A stretch of DNA of 64,000 nt, taken from contig JBHOQN010000124.1 of NCBI GenBank assembly GCA_042408965.1, positions 1 to 64,000 of the forward strand. Reading direction: 5' to 3'. Below are positions 10,651-19,227 of this stretch, piece by piece (within the stretch, counting starts at the first letter, position 1; each line of letters opens with the position of its first letter). Made by a program: the position numbers and the translations under genes. This stretch comes from Thermogemmatispora sp042408965 (GTDB taxonomy: Bacteria > Chloroflexota > Ktedonobacteria > Ktedonobacterales > Ktedonobacteraceae). The notes below the pieces were generated by a model. The model did not search any database, had not been told where the DNA came from, and saw only the letters and a program-made list of their open reading frames with translations.

Positions 10651-10726
10651 GGCGGCGTAGCTCAGCTGGCAGAGCAGGGGACTCATAAGCCCCGTGTCGT
10701 AGGTTCGAGTCCTACCGCCGCTACCA
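10651..10726 (+). tRNA. tRNA-Met (CAT), elongator
   Basis: A 76-base cloverleaf with encoded CCA. The acceptor GGCGGCG/CGCCGCT with a G1-T72 wobble, D arm GCTC...GAGC and T arm GTAGG-TTCGAGT-CCTAC resemble Gram-positive elongator tRNA-Met. The anticodon CAT is at 10684-10686. The anticodon stem lacks the initiator GGG/CCC pattern. A lysidine-modified tRNA-Ile(CAT) is a less likely alternative. TTGACA occurs at 10568-10573 upstream, but no -10 at proper spacing was found. Confidence 0.88.
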
Positions 10727-10778
10727 CTCACTCTCCTGGCCATTCAGTACGCTCCTGCTCATGGTCCAACATGGTACG

Positions 10779-10839
10779 TGCCCTCCGACGTGAGCAAGTT
10801 TTGCCCTCCAACGTGAGCATGTGCCCTCTCATGTGAGCG
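10779..10839. repeat. Three spaced direct repeats of TGCCCTCCRACGTGAGCA
   Basis: Copies at 10779-10796, 10802-10819 and 10822-10839. The first two differ by one base and the third is more diverged (TGCCCTCTCATGTGAGCG). Period is about 20-23 bases. Multiple short sites of this sort occur at the ends of some insertion sequences (IS21-like), which is only a suggestion here. Confidence 0.6.
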
Positions 10840-10962
10840 CCAGTAGATGCGTTCCCTGGACAAGCTGCACCCCATCAGGTATACTGTTTTTCAAACATGT
10901 ACTTGGCGTAGCTCATCGAGAGACCGGCAGGAATACTCATGACTACACCGACCATCAAAGGC

Positions 10963-10992
10963 ATTGACCTGCGCAAAATTGACCTGCGCAAA
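10963..10992 (+). repeat. Tandem duplication of ATTGACCTGCGCAAA
   Basis: Two perfect 15-base copies abut each other. They lie in a 23-codon open frame (10939-11010) that would encode an IDLRK-IDLRK repeat; that frame has no clear ribosome site and is not called as a gene. Confidence 0.6.
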
Positions 10993-11411
10993 GATGAGCA
11001 ATACATGTGAGAGCACACCTGATCAGCTGTGGTAGGCATGTGAGCAGACTGAGCACCATTCATCGCCGAGGCAGGCATGGAGAACGACACACGAGAGGAT
11101 CGTTATCTTGCGAAAGCGGAAGCCGCACGCAGGTTCACACGCCTCCAACAAGGCATCTTCTGGACCGGAACTGAGCGCAGGCTGACCAGGCGTCGCCACT
11201 ACACCCTGATATCCTTGCATGCCAGGCGCACGACCTTTCCCACCTTCGCCGCCATCACCTCCACTATGTGGGGAATCCGGCCCTGGGGAGAGGTCGCTAC
11301 GGTTTCGGACATTGCATGTTGCCTCTCCCTCAAGCCGATCTGGTAGGAGCGAGCATCTGGAAAGCGCATCAGGCGAAATTCTCCTGCACCAGGATAGCAA
11401 AGGAGAAGGCG

Positions 11412-11918
11412 ATGCAACGTCTATTTCCGCAGGCCAAAATAGTGCTTTATACGCTCGGCCTCTCGTTCGGGCCCATCCTGGGCCTGGAAAGAGGGATCAC
11501 GCTGCTCCCTTTCTGGCCTTTTTCTGAGACACAAACGCTGATACTAGCACTGGTCAGTGCCACGCTCGTCGCCTGGTATATGCTACAGGCGGCATCCAGA
11601 GAAAGTATCTGCGAGCTGAAGCTGCCCTCACCCTTTCTGATCGCCCCCAGGGTCCGTGTCCTGGTCAGTGGACCCCTGCGCAAGCCCTCCGTGATCATCC
11701 AGCGACCGCAAAATGTCCGCTGGACCACTCAGGCGCACTACGCTCCGGCAGCGCTACCACTATCAGTGGCGGACCGGGAGAGGCTTGTACAGTTTATCGA
11801 AGAGCATATCCCCCCCATAGAGAATCGTCAGCAGCAAATCATCGACTTCATCGTGATACGTTTCAGCTATGACCCCTTTACACGCTTATACCTCTCACAT
11901 TTGGGCCAGTTGCCATAG
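11412..11918 (+). CDS. Small membrane protein of unknown function
   Basis: A 168-residue protein I do not recognise. ATG 11412 follows AGGAGAAGG closely; the open frame continues upstream but without protein-like sequence. Two hydrophobic segments lie near residues 8-35 and 43-60, followed by a soluble, beta-rich middle part (SPFLIAPRVRVLVSG) and a C-terminal helical part rich in charged residues. It is followed 16 bases later by another small membrane protein on the same strand, so the two probably form a transcription unit. Codon use is less GC-biased than the flanking core genes. Confidence 0.5.
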   Translation: MQRLFPQAKIVLYTLGLSFGPILGLERGITLLPFWPFSETQTLILALVSATLVAWYMLQAASRESICELKLPSPFLIAPRVRVLVSGPLRKPSVIIQRPQNVRWTTQAHYAPAALPLSVADRERLVQFIEEHIPPIENRQQQIIDFIVIRFSYDPFTRLYLSHLGQLP

Positions 11919-11934
11919 ATACGGGAGCGTTAAT

Positions 11935-12300
11935 ATGGATTCTCTCATCCATCTAATACAACAAATATTCGTATATCCAGTAATGAATCTGTCAGTATTT
12001 CTCTATCAATATACACACAACTTTCCTCTGGCGATCATCTCGCTCAACGCATTGATAGAAATGGCGCTCGCGGGGCCGGCCACCATCATCATGGCATTCA
12101 TCGAGAGGAAAGAACTGGAAGCGCGTAGCCGGGCCACCATTGGTGGCTGGATCTTGGCTCCCTGGCAGTATCGCACGCTGAGCGCCAATACACAGATCAC
12201 GTTGCGTATGAGCGCCACGATCCTTTTCATGCTGTACATATATTGCGCATCCCCACTACTCTGGCCACCAGCAGATACGAGCGCGCAAAAGAGTTCCTGA
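11935..12300 (+). CDS. Small membrane protein with YidC-like N-terminal segment
   Basis: A 121-residue protein starting at ATG 11935 after GGGAG. The N-terminal stretch PVMNLSVFLYQYTHNF followed by a hydrophobic LAIISLNALI segment resembles the first transmembrane region of YidC/Oxa1 insertases, but the conserved PLT that normally follows is absent and the remainder (a charged loop ERKELEARSRAT, then a second hydrophobic helix) does not match. It is much shorter than a YidC. It may be a diverged or truncated insertase relative, or the likeness may be coincidental. It is paired with the upstream small membrane protein. Confidence 0.5.
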   Translation: MDSLIHLIQQIFVYPVMNLSVFLYQYTHNFPLAIISLNALIEMALAGPATIIMAFIERKELEARSRATIGGWILAPWQYRTLSANTQITLRMSATILFMLYIYCASPLLWPPADTSAQKSS

Positions 12301-12410
12301 AGGGCGGGGCGATGTCCCCGATGTAAAGCGAAGGCGGTTTGCCCGGGTCGTTTTGTACCAGCGCTGATATGGGAGGGCACAGGCTCACTTCGTCAGGACA
12401 TGGGCCACAC

Positions 12411-12445
12411 AAACAGGCAGACGCCCGGGCGTCTGCCTGTTTTCA
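12411..12445. terminator. Bidirectional hairpin terminator between convergent genes
   Basis: A perfect 30-base palindrome with arms AACAGGCAGACGCCC (12412-12426) and its complement (12427-12441), followed by TTTTCATG on the plus side. It lies between the rightward membrane-protein pair and the leftward PRPP synthetase gene and would end both. Confidence 0.8.
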
Positions 12446-12501
12446 TGTCTGCTTCGACCCTCAGCGGCGACCTGATCCCGACCCCCGGAGGGCGGACCTC
12501 T

Positions 12502-13440
12502 CTACTTGAATAACTCGGTCACCGAGCGGTTCTCATGGATGCGGCTGATGGCTCCCGCGAACAGCTCCGCTACCGAGAGAATGCGCATATTGGGCAGGCG
12601 CTTCTCCTGCGGCAGGGGAATCGTATCCGTCACCACGATCTCCTTGATCTCCACAGCACGCAGCCGCTCAATGGCAGGACCCGAAAACACGCCGTGCGAG
12701 GCACAACAGTAGACCTCACGCGCCCCATGCTCACGCACCACACGCACCGCCTGAGTAATCGAACTGGCAGTGTCAATCTCTTCATCTACGATCAGCGCCG
12801 TGCGTCCCGCCACATTGCCGATCACGTTCTTGGCCTCAGTCACCCCGTCGTTGCCCAGGCGCCGCTTCTCGACAATCGCCAGAGGCACGTTCAGGCGATC
12901 CGCGAGCTGGCGCGCCTTCTTGGCAAATCCCTCATCGGCCGAAACGACCGTAAAGTCCTCCAGCCCCTTCTCACGGAAATAACGCGCCTGCAGCGTCTGC
13001 GCGGTCAATTCGTCCACTGGAATACTGAAGAACCCCTGGATCTGACCGGCATGCAGATCCATCGTCAGCACGCGCTGCGCCCCGGCCACGGTGATGCAGT
13101 CAGCCAGCAGACGCGCCGTAATGGGAACCCGCGGCTGATCCTTCTTATCTGTGCGACCATAGGCATAATAGGGGATCACCGCCGTGATGCGCTGCGCCGA
13201 GGCTCGCTTGAGGGCATCGATCATGATGAGGAGCTCCATGATCGAACGGTTGACCGGCGAACTGAACGGCTGAATGACAAAAACGTCGTGCCCACGCACG
13301 TTCTCGTTGATCTTCACAAAAATATTTTCATTGCTGAACTGGAACACCTCGGCCTTCCCCAGCGGCCTCCCCAGATGACGACAGATCGCAACAGCCAGCT
13401 CGGGATTGGCGTTCCCAGTGAATATACTGAGCTGATTCAT
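12502..13440 (-). CDS. prs: Ribose-phosphate pyrophosphokinase
   Basis: Makes PRPP from ribose 5-phosphate and ATP for nucleotide, histidine and tryptophan synthesis in the cytoplasm. The 312-residue length is standard. Landmarks are the N-terminal FTGNANPELA, the ATP-loop region YYAYGRTDKKDQPR, the metal-binding TMDLHAGQIQGFF and the PRPP loop VDEEIDTASS, which has E-I where many enzymes have D-D-x-D; this is a recognised type of variation but worth noting. Start ATG 13440 follows GGAGGTG; the open frame runs 20 codons further upstream without a ribosome site and across the promoter. It has its own promoter and a strong downstream terminator, so it is probably monocistronic. Confidence 0.95.
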   Translation of the reverse strand: MNQLSIFTGNANPELAVAICRHLGRPLGKAEVFQFSNENIFVKINENVRGHDVFVIQPFSSPVNRSIMELLIMIDALKRASAQRITAVIPYYAYGRTDKKDQPRVPITARLLADCITVAGAQRVLTMDLHAGQIQGFFSIPVDELTAQTLQARYFREKGLEDFTVVSADEGFAKKARQLADRLNVPLAIVEKRRLGNDGVTEAKNVIGNVAGRTALIVDEEIDTASSITQAVRVVREHGAREVYCCASHGVFSGPAIERLRAVEIKEIVVTDTIPLPQEKRLPNMRILSVAELFAGAISRIHENRSVTELFK

Positions 13441-13460
13441 AGCACCTCCGGCTTGCGCCC

Positions 13461-13489
13461 AGTATAGCACAAACCGGATTTTATGTAAA
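13461..13489 (-). promoter_or_regulatory. Promoter of prs
   Basis: On the minus strand TTTACA (13489-13484), 17 bases, TATACT (13466-13461). It lies 21 bases before the chosen start, which supports that start over the longer frame. Confidence 0.75.
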
Positions 13490-13627
13490 CTATGGATCAA
13501 CTAAAAGGATCAGGCTATGACTTTTCATGGAAATACTGGTTCTACGCCGGCAACGCGAGTCACAATCCAATACAGCAGTCTACAGCAACAGAACGATAGA
13601 AGAGGATAGCATTCACTGGACATTGTG

Positions 13628-14500
13628 CTACCAGGGTAGAAGCGGCTGATCGAGAAAGAGCAGGAGACCCTGGAGCAGATCACAACCGGAGCTGGCACCG
13701 AGATCGAGCACGGCACGCGCAGCCGCCATAAGGCGCGCCTCTTCAGGGGAGGCCAGCGCCTCCAGCAGCGCCAGCACGGGCAGCGCAAAGGCCCCACGTG
13801 CAGCATACTCCAGCCAGGCACGGCTCAGCAGATGTGTGCGCTGCACAGCGACGGCCGCGATCTCGCGGCAGGCGGCCAGAAACTCAGGCCGGGGTCCCAG
13901 GAGCAGCCAGCCCGCCGCCATCCAGCCGGCCAGCATATCATCGCCCGCCGGCGTCAGGCCGGGTCCCTGCCCGCACAGCGCCTCTGCGAGAGCTGAGACG
14001 GAGGTCAGTGCCGTAGGCGGCGGCAGCAGGCCAGCGAAGGCCCCTGAGCGCTTCTGCGCGTCAGCAGCCAGGAGCGCACGCAGACGGGTAGCGTTACGCT
14101 CGACCAGCACACGCTCAAGTCGGGGCGGACGCTGCAGGTAGGGACTCCAACGCGCACAGGTGCTCAGGTCCAGCGAGCAGCCAATGGCCTCAATGTGCAA
14201 CCGCTGCGCCCCCAGCAGCACCGTCATACCCGCACGCAGACTGCTGAAAGGATAGGCCCCGGCCGGAGCAGAGAGACACAGACCATTGGGCAGCGCCAGC
14301 GCGCCATTGGCATTCAATGAGAGCAGCACATCGCCGGGGAAGAGGATATTCGCCGCAGCAGCGAAGACACTGTGTACGCAGCCACGCCGCACCTCACCCA
14401 CCACCTCCTCCACAATGGCCTCGCTCAATGCCACGACCCTGCAGCGAGCACGAGATACTGCACCCGCCTGATGCTCACTCCGGCGCTCCATCGACGGCAT
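13628..14500 (-). CDS. DUF2877 (AllH-like) domain protein
   Basis: A 290-residue soluble protein. The motif GPGLTPAGDDMLAGW (about residues 194-208) and a C-terminal LGASSGCDLLQGLL are characteristic of DUF2877, the family of AllH/oxamate carbamoyltransferase-associated proteins. The family has been tied to allantoin/oxamate metabolism in some bacteria, but no other genes of that pathway are nearby, so the substrate here is unknown. The start ATG shares one base with the stop of the upstream YggT gene (TAATG), indicating translational coupling. Confidence 0.8.
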   Translation of the reverse strand: MPSMERRSEHQAGAVSRARCRVVALSEAIVEEVVGEVRRGCVHSVFAAAANILFPGDVLLSLNANGALALPNGLCLSAPAGAYPFSSLRAGMTVLLGAQRLHIEAIGCSLDLSTCARWSPYLQRPPRLERVLVERNATRLRALLAADAQKRSGAFAGLLPPPTALTSVSALAEALCGQGPGLTPAGDDMLAGWMAAGWLLLGPRPEFLAACREIAAVAVQRTHLLSRAWLEYAARGAFALPVLALLEALASPEEARLMAAARAVLDLGASSGCDLLQGLLLFLDQPLLPW

Positions 14501-14997
14501 TACTCAGCCGGCTCCTTCGGCGCCGAGATCAGCAGACGCAGGAAACTCGTAATCGCTACAAAGATCAGCGCATAGACCGCCATAGCAATCAGCGTTGGCC
14601 ACTCAAAGGCCCAGTTGTGCAGTGAAGGGGTCTTCACAATTCCGTTAAACGGCAGGAGCAGAATACCCGTCAGTGCATAGAGGAGACCAGCAAAGGCATT
14701 ACCAGGATCAGCGGCGATCAAGCGGAGGACAAAGCGCAGCAGCAGTGTGACCTCGAGCACGGCCAGAAACCAGAGCAGAAAATCCTTGAACTTCCCAATG
14801 GCAAAGACAATGGTACGCGCCTCTTCCTCGCGACTCTCTACCATCTCAGCCTCCACGACATGATGAACACGAGGCGCAGCTTCGCTGACTGGCATCTGCG
14901 GCGCAGGAACCTGCCTCGGCTGTAACTCCTCCATCGGCGGCAAGATCTGGGGCGGCTGGGCACTTGTTGGTTCGTCATGAAAAGGATCGTTACGCAT
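14500..14997 (-). CDS. YggT-family membrane protein
   Basis: A 165-residue protein with a proline/glutamate-rich cytoplasmic N-terminal half and a C-terminal half holding membrane helices (about residues 70-95, 102-120 and 132-158). The motif LRFVLRLIAADPGNAF is typical of YggT proteins, a poorly understood family linked in other bacteria to cell-shape or ion homeostasis. The start ATG 14997 follows GGAGGAGAAG. It is translationally coupled to the DUF2877 gene and has an extended -10 promoter just upstream. Confidence 0.75.
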   Translation of the reverse strand: MRNDPFHDEPTSAQPPQILPPMEELQPRQVPAPQMPVSEAAPRVHHVVEAEMVESREEEARTIVFAIGKFKDFLLWFLAVLEVTLLLRFVLRLIAADPGNAFAGLLYALTGILLLPFNGIVKTPSLHNWAFEWPTLIAMAVYALIFVAITSFLRLLISAPKEPAE

Positions 14998-15063
14998 AGA
15001 ACTTCTCCTCCGTCCCTCGACTGTCGATAAGAGCGAATAAAGCAGAGTGTGTCATCTGCAAGG

Positions 15064-15072
15064 ATTATAACA
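15064..15072 (-). promoter_or_regulatory. Extended -10 promoter of the YggT gene
   Basis: TGTTATAAT on the minus strand (15072-15064): a perfect TATAAT preceded by TG. No good -35 was found. It lies about 67 bases upstream of the YggT start, against the end of the DUF2079 gene. Confidence 0.5.
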
Positions 15073-15084
15073 TACCAGGGCTTA

Positions 15085-16794
15085 CTATGTACTATTGCGT
15101 TTGAGCAGGATAACTCCCTCCGCGCGCGCAATGACGCGGAACTGACCTGAGGAGGAGAGACGGTTGAGAATCTCAATCGTGCTGGCACGATCTTCGGGGA
15201 AGACAGCGTTCAGATCAACAATAATGTAGTCGACCGTGTACTCCTTACCATCAACGGTTCCCGTGAACGAGGGAAAGACGGCCAGACGCTGGCGCTCGCT
15301 CAGATGAGGATTGAGATTATCGCTCGCCGAGACAGAGGCGTCCGGCGGAATCATCGCGAGTAGCTGCTCGATATGCTGCTCGCGCGGTCCCGGCTCATGA
15401 TCAGCCCAGAAGGTATTGAGCACGGGGGCGATGGCCACATAGTTGACCACGATCAGCAGCATAACCCAGAGACTGAAACACCACTGCAGGCGCGTCAGGC
15501 TCACCTGGCGCGCCAGGGGAATCATGCGCTGGCAGAAACGCTTCCACTGGTGCTGCCACCAGCTCGGGCGCAGCAGCCGCAGCGCCTGCCCGCGCAGCGC
15601 GGCCGCGAAACGCTGAGCAAAGGCCAGCAGACCAACGCGCCCGGCCAGGCAGGCCAGGTTCGCGAAACCCCGGCCCTCGCGAGAGACGAGCGGCGAGCGC
15701 GGCGGCACCAGCAGCTCCAGCTCCGGCAACGGCTCCCCACGCCAGGAGGACCAGAGGGCCAGCAGGCGCCGCAGTCCAAGGATGCCAGAGAGCATCACAA
15801 ACGGGATGATCGTCGCATTGTAGTGATAGACGCCGCTATAGAGATTGGGATCGGTGTTGAGAATATTCACCGCCAGGCTCGGCAGCGTCGGCAACAGCCA
15901 CTCAGGTGCGAGCAGACAGACAAAACCAGTGTTGCGCGTCAGACTGGCCAGATAGTAGAAGCGCTCCAGCGTGAAGAAGGTCGTGAGGAGCAGCCAGGGA
16001 TGGACGAGAATATTGACAATGGCCGCCCCGGGCGAGCTGCCCAGCGTCTCATAGCGGTACCAGAAGTTGTTGGCCTGCTGGCCAGGGAAGAAATGGGGAA
16101 TGACCACGCCGAACGCCAGCGCGGACCAGAGAAAGCCGCCGATCAGCAGCGTCAGACCCAGACGCGGCAGGCGGTAGCGCCAGATCAGCAGAACGCCCAG
16201 CAGGGCGATCGCCAGCGGAACATCCTCCTTGCAGGAGGCAGCCAGGACGCAACAGATCAAGAACCAAGCATAGCGCCGGTAGGCCAGGGCCAGCAGGGCA
16301 TAGAGCAGGAGGGGCGTCGCCAGGCTGACCGCATGGAAATCGAAGATGTTCAGCCCCAGCAGGGCCGGCGAGAGCAGATAGGCCAGAGCGAAGAGTGGGG
16401 CCAGCAGTGGCCAGCGCGGCAGATAGCGGCGCGCCAGCAGAAAGACCGGCAGGGCCCCCAGATCGAGCACCAGCGTCTGAAAGATCAGCAGGGTGCGTGG
16501 ATCAGAGCGAATCAGGTAGAGCAGCGAGAGCGGCAGCAGGATCGGCTCAACGTGCACTCCGAGGCGCGTCGGCGGTCCGTACCAGTCAATCGCCTGATTG
16601 GTAAACTGAAAGGGCCGACCGTGCAGCGTATTCCAGATCGCCTGATCGTAGTTTCCCAGGTCAAAGGCCGTCGCCTTGAAGGTGTCGTAGCGCAACACCG
16701 TCTGGTGGCCCATCTCCAGCAGGTAGACCACCATCAGCAGCAGCAGGCAGCCCCAGGCCAGCCAGAGCTGGCTATGTAGACGTGGATGCTTCAT
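15085..16794 (-). CDS. DUF2079 multi-pass membrane protein
   Basis: A 569-residue integral membrane protein with roughly ten hydrophobic segments. The N-terminal DLGNYDQAIWNTLHG after the first helix, and the later HVEPILLPLSLLYLI, are hallmarks of DUF2079. These proteins resemble membrane glycosyltransferases of the GT-C fold, but no activity is established here. The C-terminal 120 residues are soluble (SASDNLNPHLSERQ, then DYIIVDLNAVFPED). Start ATG 16794 sits near GCAGGGTG; the open frame extends 31 codons upstream into the preceding gene, which argues against the longer form. Confidence 0.82.
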   Translation of the reverse strand: MKHPRLHSQLWLAWGCLLLLMVVYLLEMGHQTVLRYDTFKATAFDLGNYDQAIWNTLHGRPFQFTNQAIDWYGPPTRLGVHVEPILLPLSLLYLIRSDPRTLLIFQTLVLDLGALPVFLLARRYLPRWPLLAPLFALAYLLSPALLGLNIFDFHAVSLATPLLLYALLALAYRRYAWFLICCVLAASCKEDVPLAIALLGVLLIWRYRLPRLGLTLLIGGFLWSALAFGVVIPHFFPGQQANNFWYRYETLGSSPGAAIVNILVHPWLLLTTFFTLERFYYLASLTRNTGFVCLLAPEWLLPTLPSLAVNILNTDPNLYSGVYHYNATIIPFVMLSGILGLRRLLALWSSWRGEPLPELELLVPPRSPLVSREGRGFANLACLAGRVGLLAFAQRFAAALRGQALRLLRPSWWQHQWKRFCQRMIPLARQVSLTRLQWCFSLWVMLLIVVNYVAIAPVLNTFWADHEPGPREQHIEQLLAMIPPDASVSASDNLNPHLSERQRLAVFPSFTGTVDGKEYTVDYIIVDLNAVFPEDRASTIEILNRLSSSGQFRVIARAEGVILLKRNST

Positions 16795-16829
16795 CACACC
16801 CTGCCGGTATGCTTCGATGCCTCGATCTT

Positions 16830-17429
16830 TCAAATATAGATAACGTTCTGCCAGATCCCGATGGCCACCAGGATCATAAAGGCCCACACGATGACATACT
16901 CTGGCCAGGTCCCTGTGCGAAAACGCCAGTGCGGATTCGGCGGAAACCCGAAGCGCTGGCGATTGGGCCAGAGCAGCGGCACGCCACCCTCGGTCAGCGC
17001 ATCACAGGCGATGTGCATCACACACCCGAACAGGACGGCGAAGAAGATCATATGCGAGGCTCCGATCAGGCTGGCCGGAGCACTCAGGCCGCGCAGACCC
17101 AGCAGATAGATGGCGGCCTGCTGCACACCCAGCGCCAGCAGCGAGCCAAGCAGCAGACCGAGCAGGCTATGAAACAGGGTGCGGTGGCCGGCAAGATGCT
17201 GAATCTCACGGCTCACCCAGCCAAATTTGCGACCAAGCGTGCTATGGGCATTGTCAATGTCCGGCAGCAAGGCGCCGAAACCGACGGCCAGGTAATAGAT
17301 GGCTTTGGCAACCACCAGCTTCAGGGGCACGCTGGGCGCCAGCGTGATGGGACTGCCGCTTAAGTGTACCACGCTATCCAGCACAACACCCGCCGTGAGA
17401 CCAATGAGGAGATGTGACCTGCCTACCAT
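16830..17429 (-). CDS. YdjM-type inner-membrane metal-dependent hydrolase
   Basis: A 199-residue membrane protein of the YdjM/LexA-regulated hydrolase-like family. The start MVGRSHLLIGLTAG has the family histidine, followed by LLPDIDNAHSTLGRK (aspartates), HRTLFHSLLG and FGCVMHIACDALTEGGVPLLWP, all conserved in this family and thought to bind metal. Several helices span the membrane. Function remains unsettled in the family. It is 35 bases upstream of the DUF2079 gene on the same strand. Confidence 0.85.
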   Translation of the reverse strand: MVGRSHLLIGLTAGVVLDSVVHLSGSPITLAPSVPLKLVVAKAIYYLAVGFGALLPDIDNAHSTLGRKFGWVSREIQHLAGHRTLFHSLLGLLLGSLLALGVQQAAIYLLGLRGLSAPASLIGASHMIFFAVLFGCVMHIACDALTEGGVPLLWPNRQRFGFPPNPHWRFRTGTWPEYVIVWAFMILVAIGIWQNVIYI

Positions 17430-17591
17430 AAAAAAGCGTGTCCTTCCATCGCAGCAAGAGATATGCGCTCCAGATGAGAGCGCCTGCTGCTGCTATTGTA
17501 GGGGTTACGCTGCCACAGCGCAAGAGGTGAAGCTTGCAGATCCGTTCTGCAGCCTCGTGCCGCAGCACACGTCATCCCAGGGGCGTCCAGG

Positions 17592-17912
17592 TCACTCCTC
17601 GGCGGGTAGACGCACCAGAATGGCGCCATGCTCCACACGCACCGCGTAGAGCACGAGATCCTGACGGGCAGGACCGCGCAGCACCTTGCCAGTGCGCAGA
17701 TCAAACTGGGCGCCATGGACAGGACAGGTCAGGACGCTCCCTTCGAGGCTTCCCTCGTAGAGGCGGCCACCGATATGGGTGCACTCACCGTTGCAGGCAT
17801 AGACGGCGCCAGCGACCTTCGCCAGGCAGACCGGCTCGCCATCGATCTCCACCCCCAGCAGGCCACCCTCCTCAAGATCATCCCAGTCGGCAACGCGCAC
17901 AAAATCGCTCAT
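17592..17912 (-). CDS. Rieske [2Fe-2S] ferredoxin-like protein
   Basis: A 106-residue single-domain Rieske protein. The cluster ligands are visible as CTHIGG (C and H) and CPVHGAQFD (C and H), giving the CxH...CxxH pattern. Small soluble Rieske proteins act as electron carriers for oxygenases or nitrite reductases. Start ATG 17912 follows GCGAGG; the open frame extends 16 codons upstream over the end of the preceding SDR gene. It is the last gene of the suf operon, so its cluster would be made by the genes upstream of it. Confidence 0.9.
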   Translation of the reverse strand: MSDFVRVADWDDLEEGGLLGVEIDGEPVCLAKVAGAVYACNGECTHIGGRLYEGSLEGSVLTCPVHGAQFDLRTGKVLRGPARQDLVLYAVRVEHGAILVRLPAEE

Positions 17913-17956
17913 AGACCTCGCTTCCTCCCTCACTCTCCGCTGGTGGAGACATCCTT

Positions 17957-18691
17957 TCACAGACCACGCCCCTGAACAGGGAGAATGACCCCGCTGACGC
18001 CATCACCCGCCGCTGTCGCCAGGAAGATGGCGACCTCAGCGACCTCGCGCGGAGTGACCCACTTCGCGCGCAATTCCTCCGGCGAGGGGTGGAGCTGCTC
18101 GAGGTTGGACTGCGTGGCGATCAGGCCAGGCGCAATGGCATTGACCTGGATGCCATGGGCCTTCCCAGCCTGGGCAAAGGTGCGGGTCAGCGCATCCACG
18201 CCTGCCTTGGCACAGTTGTAGGCCAGAGTCTGCGCTCCGGCGTTGTACATGCTATAGGCCCGGCTGAAGTTGATCACTTTGCCGCCTCCCTGGGCGAGCA
18301 GGCTCGGCCAGACCGCGCGCGTGCAGAGGAAGGTCGTGCGCAGATTATTATTGAGTTCAAACTCCCAGTCGCTCAGGGTGCACTCCTGGGGAGGGCCGTA
18401 GCGCGTCAGGCCACCGGCCAGATTGACCAGCACATCGACGCGCCCATAGGCCGCCAGCGTCTCCTGAATCAGCCGTTGCGCCCCCTCCTCGCTGGTGAGG
18501 TCGGCCGCGATACCCCGCACCTGCGCCCCCTGCGCGCTCAGCTCGGCGGCGCGGGCCGCGACACGCTCGGCATTGCGCGCACTGATCACCAGAACCGCCC
18601 CCTCCTGAGCAAAGCTGGACGCCAGGGCGAACCCCATCTGCCCGGCATGGCTCACCCCCGTAATCACCGCGACCTTGCCAGCTAAACGCAT
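17957..18691 (-). CDS. SDR-family NAD(P)-dependent oxidoreductase
   Basis: A 244-residue short-chain dehydrogenase. The cofactor loop is TGVSHAGQMG (about 11-20), the NAG-type motif is NLAGG, and the catalytic YNCAK gives YxxxK (about 158-162). The catalytic serine position has INFSRAYS. Substrate is unknown. The start ATG 18691 follows GAGAGGGGG. It lies 24 bases after sufU and 44 bases before the Rieske gene; the pair could form a small redox module. Confidence 0.88.
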   Translation of the reverse strand: MRLAGKVAVITGVSHAGQMGFALASSFAQEGAVLVISARNAERVAARAAELSAQGAQVRGIAADLTSEEGAQRLIQETLAAYGRVDVLVNLAGGLTRYGPPQECTLSDWEFELNNNLRTTFLCTRAVWPSLLAQGGGKVINFSRAYSMYNAGAQTLAYNCAKAGVDALTRTFAQAGKAHGIQVNAIAPGLIATQSNLEQLHPSPEELRAKWVTPREVAEVAIFLATAAGDGVSGVILPVQGRGL

Positions 18692-18715
18692 GCAGACCCC
18701 CTCTCATTGAAGCAC

Positions 18716-19129
18716 TCAGACGGTCTCATCGTCATCCTCGGCGGACGGCCTCTCCAGGCCAGCCAGCACCAGGCTTTTATGCAGGACACGCAGGCTCAGA
18801 AAGGCACATTTCGTGCGAGCCGGGCTGATGGGAATACCAAGGGCATCAAGGATATCCTGCTTTCCGAGGCGCAGCACCTCTGGCAGGGTCCTCCCCTCAA
18901 TCATCTCCGTGAGCATCGAGGCCGCAGCCTGGCTGATGGCACAGCCACGTCCCCGGAAGCGCACCGCCGTGACGCGCTCTCCCTCGACCAGCAGATCCAT
19001 GCTCACCTGATCGCCACATAGCGGATTCGAGTCCTCCGCATGGGCGGTGGGATGCTCCAGTGTGCCATAGTTCCGCGGATCACGATAGTGATCCAGGATA
19101 TATTCACGGTAATCCATCGACATAGACAT
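18716..19129 (-). CDS. sufU: SufU-type Fe-S assembly scaffold / sulfur-transfer protein
   Basis: Accepts sulfur from SufS and passes it to the SufBCD scaffold. The 137-residue protein has the expected zinc/sulfur ligands: LCGDQ with the aspartate two residues after the first cysteine, GCAISQAAAS with the second and TKCAF with the third. MDYREYILDHYRDPRN at the N-terminus is characteristic. Start ATG 19129 lies close behind CTGGGGGC; the longer frame adds 31 residues of non-family sequence. It follows sufS by 98 bases. Confidence 0.92.
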   Translation of the reverse strand: MSMSMDYREYILDHYRDPRNYGTLEHPTAHAEDSNPLCGDQVSMDLLVEGERVTAVRFRGRGCAISQAAASMLTEMIEGRTLPEVLRLGKQDILDALGIPISPARTKCAFLSLRVLHKSLVLAGLERPSAEDDDETV

Positions 19130-19227
19130 GCCCCCAGCAGGCAGTAATCTGCCAGGCCGCAGACCTGGCCGCAGGAGCAGAGCGGCGCGGGCCGCTCCGC
19201 CGCACTCAGTTGCCATGAGCAAGTAGA

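Larger units (their letters stand above)
10727..11411. other. Region with short repeats and no supported gene
   Basis: About 685 bases after the tRNAs without a convincing gene. It holds three spaced copies of a GTGAGC-containing motif (10779-10839), a 15-base tandem duplication (10963-10992) and scattered CATGTGAG words near 11000-11040. Open frames on both strands are short and do not resemble known proteins. The structure suggests decayed mobile DNA beside a tRNA, but no transposase is recognisable. Confidence 0.4.

Noticed and set aside
11077..11346. An 89-codon frame in the repeat-bearing region
   Set aside because: It has no ribosome site, unusual composition and no resemblance to known proteins.
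15373..16779. A 468-codon open frame antisense to the DUF2079 gene
   Set aside because: It is glutamine/arginine-rich low-complexity translation opposite a well-supported membrane protein.
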